From: JALZCH01 sp036400075
GTDB lineage: Bacteria; Acidobacteriota; Blastocatellia; Pyrinomonadales; Pyrinomonadaceae
Reading direction: 5' to 3'
Length of the DNA stretch: 44,288 nucleotides
NCBI GenBank assembly: GCA_036400075.1
Contig: DASWLV010000022.1
Span: 1-44,288 of the forward strand
The notes beneath the pieces were generated by a model. It ran no database searches, was not told the DNA's origin, and saw only the letters and a list, made by a program, of their open reading frames with translations. Both the position numbers and the translations under genes were made by a program. The first letter of the stretch is position 1. Every line of letters begins with the position of its first letter. Shown piece after piece: positions 1 to 7,608 of the stretch.

Positions 1-25
1 AAATAAAAATCAGCAATGTCTTCAT
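1..25 (-). CDS. 5' end of an unidentified gene (partial)
   Basis: On the minus strand an ATG at 25-23 opens a frame reading MKTLLIFI to the window edge. A strong Shine-Dalgarno sequence (AAAGGAGAG, complement of 34-42) sits about nine bases upstream. The short basic-hydrophobic start resembles a signal peptide or membrane anchor. Only eight codons are visible, so the product cannot be named. It lies downstream of, and on the same strand as, the AraC-type regulator gene, but the 90-base gap does not show whether they are cotranscribed. Confidence 0.4.
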
Positions 26-117
26 CTTTTTGGCTCTCCTTTGTTGGTTCACCAAATTTATGAAAATTGATCGCCCGGCGTCTTACGCCCTCTTGCTGTT
101 TATTTTCTCTGTTTGCT

Positions 118-987
118 TTAAGCGTGTTTTAATTCGCGCCAAGCCTTTGGCGTCAGGCGGGTAAATTTGCGAAAGAGCGTCGTGAAATGGCTTTGATTTT
201 TAAATCCTGCGCGCAGAGAAACTTCGACCAGCGGCAAATCGCCATCGGCAAGAAGATGTTTCGCGCGTTCGATTCGTTTTTGCGTGATGTATTGCTGCGG
301 CGTCAATCCAGTTGTGCGGCGAAAAGCGCGGGCAAAATGAAATTGACTCAAACCCGCAACTTCGGCGATTTCAGTAAGAGTTAAATCCCCTTCGAGATTT
401 TCGTGAATAAACTCGGTGGCGCGGCGCAATTTATAGCCTGAAAGCCCGCCGTTAAAGTTTCCCCGCGTAAAACGCGCCGTGCTGTAATTTCGCAAAATGT
501 GCAAAACGAGCGTCTGCGCGAGCGATTCGGCGTAAAGTTTTCCCGCCCCGACTTCCGAATCGAATTCCGACAGCAAATTAAGCGCGACATGCTGAATCAA
601 CGGATCGTTTTTCTGGTAAGTTTCGATTAATTCAAAATTAGGAGAAAGATTGATTCCGAGTGCGGTTTGAATTAACAGAGCCGGTTCGAGATTGATTGAC
701 AAACATTCAAACTCGTTTTTCCACGCGGCGGAAATCGGCTGTCCGGCGGGAGTTAAACAAACATTTCCGGGTGTTGCGTGTAAACGCCGCATTTTTCCCA
801 CAGAAGCGTGCCGCTCGGTGGTCATACTGCCCGACAGAGTTATATTAAGCTCGTGTTTTGAGGAAACGTGTTCGGGCATTTCGCCAGCCGCAATGCGCCA
901 GTGATTGATTTTGAGACCGCCAACGGAGGCTTTGCGGGCGAACAAAAGCGATGATTGCTTTTCGTCTGTTTTCCAGTTAACCTTCAC
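118..987 (-). CDS. AraC-family transcriptional regulator
   Basis: A DNA-binding regulator of about 289 residues. The last 100 residues form the double helix-turn-helix domain of the AraC/XylS family: LTLTEIAEVAGLSQFHFAR is the first HTH, and FKNQSHFTTLFRKFTRLTPKAWR is the usual second-HTH and family signature region. The N-terminal 170 residues would be the ligand-sensing part; no effector can be deduced. The gene diverges from the molybdenum hydroxylase gene at 1049, which makes that gene a plausible target (inference). Start choice: the frame is open to 1068, which would overlap the divergent gene. I prefer GTG at 987-985, which leaves a 61-base divergent promoter region. No good ribosome site marks either start. 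Confidence 0.85.
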   Translation of the reverse strand: MKVNWKTDEKQSSLLFARKASVGGLKINHWRIAAGEMPEHVSSKHELNITLSGSMTTERHASVGKMRRLHATPGNVCLTPAGQPISAAWKNEFECLSINLEPALLIQTALGINLSPNFELIETYQKNDPLIQHVALNLLSEFDSEVGAGKLYAESLAQTLVLHILRNYSTARFTRGNFNGGLSGYKLRRATEFIHENLEGDLTLTEIAEVAGLSQFHFARAFRRTTGLTPQQYITQKRIERAKHLLADGDLPLVEVSLRAGFKNQSHFTTLFRKFTRLTPKAWRELKHA

Positions 988-1048
988 AAATAAATATTTA
1001 GTCCAGAGCGAAACAAAAAGCAAATTCCAAGTCGGAGAATGTGAAAAA

Positions 1049-3184
1049 ATGGCGAAACTAATCGGCAAACCGACCAGCCGCGTTGACGGCGCGGCAAAAG
1101 TGACGGGCGCGGCAAAATATGCGGCGGAATTTTCCGCTCCGAATCTGGCGCATGGCTATCTTGTTTTAAGCACGGTGGCAAACGGCAAAATCAAATCAAT
1201 TGATGTTCGCGAAGCCGAAAAACAGCCGGGCGTCATCAAAATTTTCACGCACCAAAACGCGCCGAAACTGGCTTTTACCGACAAGCGCGACAAAGACGAA
1301 TTAGCGCCCGAAGGCATTTCGTTTCGCGCTCTGCAATCGGACAAGATTTATTTTAACCAGCAGCCGGTTGCGCTCGTCATCGCCGAAACTTTCGAGCAGG
1401 CGCGCTGGGCGGCGCGGCAGGTAAAAATCGCTTACGACGCCGAAGCGCACGAAACCGATTTGCACACGGCGCGCGTCAACGCTTATTTTCCGGGTAAGGA
1501 AACCAAAGCTCCGCCGCCGAAACCGCGCGGCGATGCCGATGCGGCGATGAAAACTGCGGCTGTCAAAATCGAAGCCGAATACACGATTCCGGTCGAACAT
1601 CACAATCCGATTGAGCCGCACGCTTCGGTCGCCCTTTGGGAAGGCGAGAAGTTAAAGATTTTCGATAAAACGCAATACGTTTACAACGTCCGCAATCATC
1701 TGGCTTCGATTTTCGGTATTCCGGCGGAAAACGTAACCGTGATCTCGCCGTTTGTCGGCGGCGCGTTCGGCGCGGGTTTGCGTCCGACTTATCAAGCGAT
1801 GCTCGCGGCAATGGCGTCGCGCGAATTGAAACGCCCAATCAAAATTGTTTTCACGCGCAAACAGATGTACACCGGACACGGTTATCGCCCGTACACAATT
1901 CAAAAAGTCGCGCTCGGCGCGGACAAAACCGGAAAATTAACCGCAATCGTTCACGAAGGCGTCGGCAACACATCGCCGTTTGAAGATTACAAGGAAGACG
2001 TGACTGCAGTGTCGCAGCAAATGTACGCCTGTCCGAATGTGCGCGTTGATTACAAAGTCGCCAAAACCAATTTGTCAACGCCGTTTGCGATGCGCGCGCC
2101 TGGCGCGGTTTCGGGAATGTTCGCGCTTGAATCGGCGCTCGACGAATTGGCTTACGCGCTCAAGATTGATCCGCTCGAACTTCGCCTGATTAATTACGCC
2201 GAAACCGATCCGCAAAACGGCAAACCTTTTTCGAGCAAGGCTCTGCGCGAATGCTACACGCAGGGCGCGGAAAAATTCGGCTGGAAAAACCGCAAAATGG
2301 AGCCGCGCTCGATGCGCGACGGCAAGTTGCTCGTCGGCTGGGGCGTGGCAACCGGACGCTGGGGCGCGTTTCAAGCTCCGGCGACGGTGAAAATCGTTTT
2401 AAAACCCGACGGCACGGCGCTCGTGCAATCGGCGGCGAGCGATATGGGACCGGGAACTTATACGACGATTACGATGATTGCCGCGGAAAATCTCGGCTTG
2501 CCGATGGAAAAGGTGAAATTTGAACTCGGAAATTCCGATTTGCCGCAAGCTCCGGTTCACGGCGGCAGTTTGACGACGGCGAGCATCGGCTCGGCGGTGC
2601 AGGAATGCTGTCAAAAAATGATGAAAAAAGTCGGAGAACTCGCCGGACAGCAAACCGCAGATTTCGCTTCAGTCTTGCGAGCTAAAAATCTCGACAAATT
2701 AGAAGAAACGCATCAATCAATGCCGAATTTCGGCGAGCGCGGCAAATACTCGATTGCCTCGCACGGGGCGCAGTTTGTCGAAGTCAAAGTTGACGAGGAT
2801 ATTGGAAAAATCAGCGTGACGCGCGTTTTAGCAATGACGGCGGCGGGAAAAGTCATCAATCCGAAAGCCGCGCACAGTCAGGAAATGGGCGGCGCGGTTT
2901 GGGGAATCGGGATGGCTTTGACCGAAGAAACCGAAATTGATCATCGCTACGGGCGTATAATAAACCCGAATTTGCAGCATTATCACGTCCCGACAAACGG
3001 CGATGTTTTTGAAATCGAGACGGTGTTTGTCGAAGAAGACGACAAAATCGTTAACCCGCTCGGCGTCAAAGGAATGGGCGAGCTTGGAATGGTCGGCGTT
3101 CCGGCGGCAATCGCCAATGCCGTTTTTCACGCGACCGGAAAACGAATCCGCGATTTGCCCATTACTCCGGCAAAACTTATGTGA
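1049..3184 (+). CDS. Molybdenum hydroxylase (xanthine dehydrogenase/aldehyde oxidase family), molybdopterin-binding large subunit
   Basis: A 711-residue protein that matches the Mo-cofactor subunit of xanthine dehydrogenase / aldehyde oxidoreductases, closest in layout to the PaoC/YagR type. It would hydroxylate an aldehyde or N-heterocycle. Residues 1-130 form the first domain (RVDGAAKVTGAAKYAAEF). The cofactor motif GGAFGAG is near residues 236-242, and FAMRAPGAVSGMFALESALD follows. The C-terminal KGMGELGMVG contains the presumed catalytic Glu678. The start is ATG 1049 after GGAG at 1034-1037; an upstream extension would run into the divergent regulator. The iron-sulfur and FAD subunits that normally accompany this subunit are not present on either side. 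The maturation genes xdhC and mocA lie 1.5 kb downstream. Substrate unknown. Confidence 0.9.
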   Translation: MAKLIGKPTSRVDGAAKVTGAAKYAAEFSAPNLAHGYLVLSTVANGKIKSIDVREAEKQPGVIKIFTHQNAPKLAFTDKRDKDELAPEGISFRALQSDKIYFNQQPVALVIAETFEQARWAARQVKIAYDAEAHETDLHTARVNAYFPGKETKAPPPKPRGDADAAMKTAAVKIEAEYTIPVEHHNPIEPHASVALWEGEKLKIFDKTQYVYNVRNHLASIFGIPAENVTVISPFVGGAFGAGLRPTYQAMLAAMASRELKRPIKIVFTRKQMYTGHGYRPYTIQKVALGADKTGKLTAIVHEGVGNTSPFEDYKEDVTAVSQQMYACPNVRVDYKVAKTNLSTPFAMRAPGAVSGMFALESALDELAYALKIDPLELRLINYAETDPQNGKPFSSKALRECYTQGAEKFGWKNRKMEPRSMRDGKLLVGWGVATGRWGAFQAPATVKIVLKPDGTALVQSAASDMGPGTYTTITMIAAENLGLPMEKVKFELGNSDLPQAPVHGGSLTTASIGSAVQECCQKMMKKVGELAGQQTADFASVLRAKNLDKLEETHQSMPNFGERGKYSIASHGAQFVEVKVDEDIGKISVTRVLAMTAAGKVINPKAAHSQEMGGAVWGIGMALTEETEIDHRYGRIINPNLQHYHVPTNGDVFEIETVFVEEDDKIVNPLGVKGMGELGMVGVPAAIANAVFHATGKRIRDLPITPAKLM

Positions 3185-3189
3185 ATCGG

Positions 3190-4089
3190 TTATTGAAAAG
3201 GTTCTGCCAGGCTTCCGCCCGTTGACCAGATTTTTAGTTCGGTAAACGGATCGAGTTCTTTCATTAATTCAACGGCGTTGGAGAAACGCGCTTTCGGAGA
3301 TTTTTCCAGACAGCGATAAATTGTTTCTGCCAAAGCCGCGTCAATTTTTTGCCCGCTTTCTCCAAACTTCTTCGGATCTTCAACAAGTTGCGGATAACGC
3401 TCGGAGAGCGGAATTGATTCGCCTGACTCGTTTCCGCGCGAAAACGGACGCTCGCCCGACAGCAATTCAAAAAGCAGCATTCCCAAACCGTAAACATCGG
3501 TTGCCGGCGTGAGTTTTTCCCGCTTGATTTGTTCGGGCGCGAGATATTGCGGCGTTCCGCTGCGATCCGGCGGCGTGCGTTCGGGTTCTACTTTCCAGAC
3601 AACGCCGAAATCAATCAAAACCGGGCGACCGCCGCGCAAAATGATGTTTGAGGGTTTTAGATCGCGGTGCAAAAAACCTTTCGAGTGAATGTGGCGCACC
3701 GCCGCCGCGACGTGCTGAACAATCCGAACGGCGCGCGATACGGCAAATGCCCTGTTTTCTCTCAATTCGTCGCGCAGCGTTCGTTCGCCGATGTGTTCGA
3801 GCAGTAGATACGGCAATTCCGCGTGCTCGTTAAATTCAAATAGCCGTACAATTCCGGGATGATTCATCGCGGCGAGCGCCTTGGCTTCTTCAAAAAAAAG
3901 CCTTCGATATTTCGGATTGTCGGCGGCATCCGGTTTCAGCCGTTTGCAAATCAGCGGTGCGAGCATTTTATGATGCCAGACGGCGAAAACGTCCGTGTTC
4001 ATTCCGCTCGAAATGCGGTAAGCAATCGTGAAATCGCCGATGCGCTTACCTTCAAATGTCGCATCATCGAAACTCAAAATTTCAGGCAT
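3190..4089 (-). CDS. Serine/threonine protein kinase, Hanks type, soluble
   Basis: A 299-residue protein consisting almost only of a eukaryotic-type kinase domain. Visible landmarks are Lys49 (ICKRLKP) for ATP, the helix-C Glu68/69 (FFEEAKAL), HRDLKPSN at 141-148 with catalytic Asp143, DFG at 160-162, and the activation-segment end TPQYLAPEQ near 179-187. The Gly-rich loop is degenerate (SSGMNTDVFAV instead of GxGxxGxV), which is odd but tolerated in some kinases. There is no membrane segment, PASTA repeat or other sensor domain. It converges on the molybdenum hydroxylase gene with only five bases between stop codons, and is separated from the Gly-rich gene upstream by a strong terminator. 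Its targets are unknown. Confidence 0.93.
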   Translation of the reverse strand: MPEILSFDDATFEGKRIGDFTIAYRISSGMNTDVFAVWHHKMLAPLICKRLKPDAADNPKYRRLFFEEAKALAAMNHPGIVRLFEFNEHAELPYLLLEHIGERTLRDELRENRAFAVSRAVRIVQHVAAAVRHIHSKGFLHRDLKPSNIILRGGRPVLIDFGVVWKVEPERTPPDRSGTPQYLAPEQIKREKLTPATDVYGLGMLLFELLSGERPFSRGNESGESIPLSERYPQLVEDPKKFGESGQKIDAALAETIYRCLEKSPKARFSNAVELMKELDPFTELKIWSTGGSLAEPFQ

Positions 4090-4133
4090 CGCAGTTTTTG
4101 TTTTGACCGGAATCTTGCGAAAATCAACATCAT

Positions 4134-4191
4134 AAAAACGCCGGATAAAATTGTGATTAAAACTAAAATCACAATTTTATCCGGCGTTTTT
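4134..4191. terminator. Perfect 25-bp inverted repeat, likely bidirectional terminator
   Basis: Arms 4134-4158 and 4167-4191 are exact reverse complements around an 8-base loop. The outer base pairs are A5/T5, so a run of T follows the stem on either strand. It lies 25 bases downstream of the Gly-rich gene (minus strand) and 44 bases upstream of the kinase start, and should end transcription of the former. Confidence 0.85.
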
Positions 4192-4216
4192 CTTCAAATA
4201 AAAATCAATCTCTCGA

Positions 4217-4453
4217 TTACTCTCCACCAGAAGAACCGCCCGAACCGCTGCCGCCGCTCGTTCCGCCGTAACCACCGGTTCCGCCGGTTTGCTGCTGTCC
4301 GGCATTGCCGCCGCTGCCGCCTGAACCTTGCGAGCTGGTGTAACCGGGTTCGCCCGGACGCGGCGGATGCCCGTCGCCTGTGGTTGAATGTGTGTCTTGT
4401 CCCTGCGATTGATTTTGCGGGAAACCGCCTTGGTTTTCCTGATTATTTGCCAT
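4217..4453 (-). CDS. Small Gly/Ser/Gln-rich disordered protein
   Basis: A 78-residue protein with no recognisable domain. Residues 1-35 are rich in Asn, Gln and Gly (MANNQENQGGFPQNQ). A short Pro segment (PPRPGEPGY) follows, and residues 40-78 are almost only Gly, Ser and Thr, so it is predicted to be disordered. It is likely a real gene because AAGGAG sits about 10 bases before ATG 4453 and a perfect terminator follows the stop. It has no signal peptide, Cys or hydrophobic stretch. Function unknown; abundant low-complexity peptides of this type in other bacteria are sometimes stress-related, but nothing here proves that. Confidence 0.65.
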   Translation of the reverse strand: MANNQENQGGFPQNQSQGQDTHSTTGDGHPPRPGEPGYTSSQGSGGSGGNAGQQQTGGTGGYGGTSGGSGSGGSSGGE

Positions 4454-4694
4454 TATTTTCCTACTCCTTGTTCTTTTTTCGCCGCTCGTTTGTACGAACT
4501 GCGTGCAATTAAATTGCTTTTAAGCGTGTCATAGCAAAGAACATACCAACGTTATAAATTCGCCTTGTAAACTGTTTCATCGAGATAAGGTTCATAACAA
4601 TAGAAAATATCTCGAATCAAAATTTATATGAGAAAATAACGAATTGCATAATCGAATTATTTCGGGTGTAATTTATATTTTTACCGGTAAGCGA

Positions 4695-5825
4695 ATGAAA
4701 GAGTTGCAAAACATTCTCGCCCAAATGCGGGAGATTGATTCAAGCGGCGCAAAAGCGGTTCTAGCGACTGTTGTTGATGTTAAGGGTTCGAGTTATCGCT
4801 TGCCGGGCGCGAAAATGTTGATTCTCGAAACGGGCGAAACTTTCGGCACGGTTTCGGGCGGCTGCCTCGAAGCCGATGTTTTGGAACGAGCTAAACGAGT
4901 TTTGCAAACCGGCGCGGCGCAGGTTTTTACTTATGACACAACCGCAAATGACGATTCGGTTTTCAGCCTCAATATGGGCTGTCGCGGCGTAATTAGGATT
5001 TTACTCGAAACGATTGACCGTCAAAGCATCTTAATTGGAACTTTACAAACGGCTTTTGAAAATCAAGAATGCCAAACTATCGCAACGCTGATTTCAGCGG
5101 ATTCCAGCCTTGATATTCCAATCGGCGGGAGGGTTTTTTACAGCGAAGTAGAACAATTTGATTTCAAAAATCTCCCGAAGTTTTTGGAAAGCTCTCGCCG
5201 ATTGCTTAATGATTGCGAGATTTTTTTTGACGAAAATTGTATTTCGCAGATAAAAACTTATGAGACCGAGCAAGGAAGCTTTGAGTTCTTCTTTGAAAAT
5301 ATCAAACCGCCTGTTTCGCTCGTAGTTTTCGGCGCAGGCGCAGACGCCGTTCCGCTTGTCAGTTTTGCCAAAGGTTTGGGTTGGCGTGCATCAATTGTTG
5401 ATCACCGCCCGGCGATTGCGACCGAAGAACGTTTCCCGAAAGCAGACGAAATTGTCATCTCACGCCCCGAAAATTTAAACGAAAATTTATTCGTTTCTGC
5501 GCAAACCGTCGCTGTCATGATGACGCACGATTACTCAAAAGACAAGGAAATCCTGCGCCGAATTTTACCGCTCAATCCGATTTACGTCGGAGTTTTAGGA
5601 CCGAAACGCCGCACTGAAACTATGCTGCAGGAATTAGCCGACGAAAGCGAAAAGTTTAGCGAGGAACAACTGCAAAAACTTTATGCGCCCGTCGGTCTGG
5701 ACATCGGCGCGGATACGCCCGAATCAATCGCGCTTTCGATTATTGCCGAAATAAATGCTGTTCTTGCCAATCGCGCGGGCGGTTTTCTGCGAAACCGAAC
5801 GGGTTCGATTTACGAGCGAAGCTGA
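4695..5825 (+). CDS. xdhC: XdhC/CoxI-family molybdenum hydroxylase maturation factor
   Basis: A 376-residue protein. The N-terminal XdhC/CoxI domain has GSSYRLPGAKMLI (31-43) and GTVSGGCLEADVL (51-63). The C-terminal Rossmann domain starts near residue 210 (VVFGAGADAVPL) and ends with the typical APVGLDIGADTPESIALSI and NRAGG segments. The family binds the molybdenum cofactor, supports its sulfuration and delivers it to xanthine-dehydrogenase-like enzymes. ATG 4695 is chosen because it places the start at the usual family position; a TTG at 4644 in the same frame would add 17 residues without family similarity. Its TGA overlaps the ATG of mocA by one base, so the two are translationally coupled. 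The likely client is the large subunit at 1049-3184. Confidence 0.92.
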   Translation: MKELQNILAQMREIDSSGAKAVLATVVDVKGSSYRLPGAKMLILETGETFGTVSGGCLEADVLERAKRVLQTGAAQVFTYDTTANDDSVFSLNMGCRGVIRILLETIDRQSILIGTLQTAFENQECQTIATLISADSSLDIPIGGRVFYSEVEQFDFKNLPKFLESSRRLLNDCEIFFDENCISQIKTYETEQGSFEFFFENIKPPVSLVVFGAGADAVPLVSFAKGLGWRASIVDHRPAIATEERFPKADEIVISRPENLNENLFVSAQTVAVMMTHDYSKDKEILRRILPLNPIYVGVLGPKRRTETMLQELADESEKFSEEQLQKLYAPVGLDIGADTPESIALSIIAEINAVLANRAGGFLRNRTGSIYERS

Positions 5826-6430
5826 TGCAAAAAATCGGAATTATAATTCTCGCCGCCGGAGCGTCCACGCGGATGAATGGCAAGCCGAAACAACTGCTCG
5901 AATTTGAAGGAAAAACGCTTTTACGCCGAGCGGCGGAAACCGCTCTGTCTTCCGGTTTGCGCCCAGTTGCCGTTGTTTTAGGCGCAAATGCTGAAAAATT
6001 GCAAACGGAAATCAAAGATTTACCCGTTCACCCGGCAATCAACGAAAATTGGGCAAGCGGAATGGGCGGTTCAATCAAAACGGGCTTATCTGTTCTGCTG
6101 GCGGAAAACATGGACACCGAAGCGGCAATTCTGATGCTCTGCGACCAGCCGTTCGTCACGGCGGAAACTCTCAACCGTTTAGTTGAAACTTTCCAAAAAA
6201 CAAAAAAGCCGATTGCCGCTTGCCAATACGCCGAAACTCTGGGCGTCCCGGCTCTGTTCACCCGCGAAATGTTCGCCGAACTGTCCGATTTGCAAGGTGA
6301 TGCGGGCGCAAAAGCCGTTATCAGAAAACACGCCGCCGAAGTTGCCAAAACGCCAGCCCCCGAAGCCGCTTTTGACGTTGATACACAAGCCGACTTTCAA
6401 AACCTTTTCAGCATAACTTTGCATGATTAA
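5825..6430 (+). CDS. mocA: Molybdenum cofactor nucleotidyltransferase, MocA-like (MobA-like NTP transferase)
   Basis: A 201-residue nucleotidyltransferase. The N-terminal LAAGASTRMNGKPKQLL (9-25) is the NTP-binding signature with Lys22. NENWASGMGGSIKTGL (73-88) and LCDQP (105-109) with a metal-binding Asp follow, then GDAGAKAV near the end. This pattern fits MocA, which adds CMP to molybdopterin to form the dinucleotide cofactor used by xanthine-oxidase-family enzymes. MobA (GMP) is less likely because the neighbour is xdhC and a hydroxylase. It starts inside the xdhC stop codon (TGATG). It is the last gene of this Mo block; the DNA that follows is clearly more AT-rich. Confidence 0.88.
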   Translation: MQKIGIIILAAGASTRMNGKPKQLLEFEGKTLLRRAAETALSSGLRPVAVVLGANAEKLQTEIKDLPVHPAINENWASGMGGSIKTGLSVLLAENMDTEAAILMLCDQPFVTAETLNRLVETFQKTKKPIAACQYAETLGVPALFTREMFAELSDLQGDAGAKAVIRKHAAEVAKTPAPEAAFDVDTQADFQNLFSITLHD

Positions 6431-6501
6431 TCCACTATCCAAATTTAGTGCAACTATTAACATCCTATGTTAGTATTCATTTTCGGAGGGTACGCGCGAA
6501 T

Positions 6502-6711
6502 ATGCCAAAAGGTAAAATTTCACCACAGTTAGCTGCTGTTCTTCGTGATAAAAGAGCAACTGCTCAAATTCGTGAATCAATCACAAGCGGAAAGGCTATT
6601 ACAGTTCGCATTGATGGTAAAACCTATCGGGTTTCTTCTAGAGGTGCGTCCAAAGGTGAAGCCTACACTTCTAAATCAATTTCCAGCAGAACTAAAGCTA
6701 CAGTGAAGTAA
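6502..6711 (+). CDS. Small basic protein of unknown function
   Basis: A 69-residue, Lys/Arg/Ser-rich protein (MPKGKISPQLAAVLRDKRA at the start, many Ser/Lys at the end) with no Cys and no hydrophobic segment. The start at ATG 6502 is supported by GGAGGG at 6485-6490. It ends nine bases before the next gene, so the two probably form a small operon. Codon use and base composition are much more AT-rich than in the flanking mocA and transporter genes, which suggests transfer. I recognise no family; a nucleic-acid-binding role is possible from its charge but is only a guess. Confidence 0.6.
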   Translation: MPKGKISPQLAAVLRDKRATAQIRESITSGKAITVRIDGKTYRVSSRGASKGEAYTSKSISSRTKATVK

Positions 6712-6720
6712 TTTTTCTAA

Positions 6721-7533
6721 ATGGAATTTGCGTTTTCTGCGCTACTCCTCCTCATTCTAATTTTACCCGGCTTTATAATTCAATTTACCTATACACGGGG
6801 CTTTTGGCGTTGGAATAGTCCTAATGCTTACCGACCGTTAACGGAGCAAATTCCAAGTGGAATTGTTGCGGCTGCAGTTCTACATCTAATCTGGGCATCT
6901 ATTTGTACCCTACTCATATCCCCTATTAATTTAAAAGCATTGATGATGCTTTTATTGGGTAATTATGGACATGATGAGCAACACTTAGAAACTGTCCTTG
7001 AGTCTGTAACTAATAGTCCATATAAAATTGCATTCTATTTTTTATCACTTTATGTATTTTCTGCTTTAATTGGTTACCTCCTTCATTGGTTTGTGCGTCG
7101 AGTAAAACTTGATAGAAAAACAAGATTTTTTAGATTCAATAACGAATGGTTTTACGCCTTGCGTGGAGAACTTGCACAATTTAGAGAGACGCCAGACGTT
7201 GAAGGAATGATAGCCGGAATATTGTTAACCACCATAGTTCATCACGAAGGACAAAACTATTTGTACAGAGGCTTTGTTTATGATTTTTTCTTCGACAAAA
7301 GCGGTAATCTCGACCGAGTGATATTGTTGGACACAGACCGAAGGGATTTGTCACAAGATCGGGTGTTCAATGAAGAAGATGAAGGTAGATATTATGAAAT
7401 TGAGGGAGATTACTTTATTCTTCGTTATTCTGAAATGTCCACAATAAATTTATATTATATTACGTTTGAAGAAGAAGCAGATGATTCAACACCGGATGTT
7501 GAAATAGTTGAATCTGAGATTGAGGTTGCATAG
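6721..7533 (+). CDS. Membrane-anchored protein of unknown function (DUF6338-like?)
   Basis: A 270-residue protein. The first 25 residues are a membrane segment containing LPGFIIQFTY. A second hydrophobic stretch lies near 48-75 and a third near 100-120 (AFYFLSLYVFSALIGYLLHW). Residues 125-270 form a polar, acidic cytoplasmic domain rich in Tyr, Phe and Asp. The layout is reminiscent of the DUF6338 group, but I am not certain. It starts nine bases after the small basic gene, and the pair shares low GC. It converges with the DASS transporter. No catalytic motif is visible. Confidence 0.75.
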   Translation: MEFAFSALLLLILILPGFIIQFTYTRGFWRWNSPNAYRPLTEQIPSGIVAAAVLHLIWASICTLLISPINLKALMMLLLGNYGHDEQHLETVLESVTNSPYKIAFYFLSLYVFSALIGYLLHWFVRRVKLDRKTRFFRFNNEWFYALRGELAQFRETPDVEGMIAGILLTTIVHHEGQNYLYRGFVYDFFFDKSGNLDRVILLDTDRRDLSQDRVFNEEDEGRYYEIEGDYFILRYSEMSTINLYYITFEEEADDSTPDVEIVESEIEVA

Positions 7534-7608
7534 AAATTCGCCAAGCTTTTCCTTAAAATTTTATATTAACTGGGACATTGCAAACTAACTATTACCTACA
7601 CAATATCG

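Noticed and set aside
905..1048. An upstream extension of the molybdenum hydroxylase
   Set aside because: It would overlap the divergent regulator and lies before the family start; GGAG supports ATG 1049.
3859..4512. A plus-strand frame of 217 codons opposite the kinase start and Gly-rich gene
   Set aside because: It crosses a perfect terminator and the antisense of supported genes; its Arg/Cys-rich product is typical of antisense reading.
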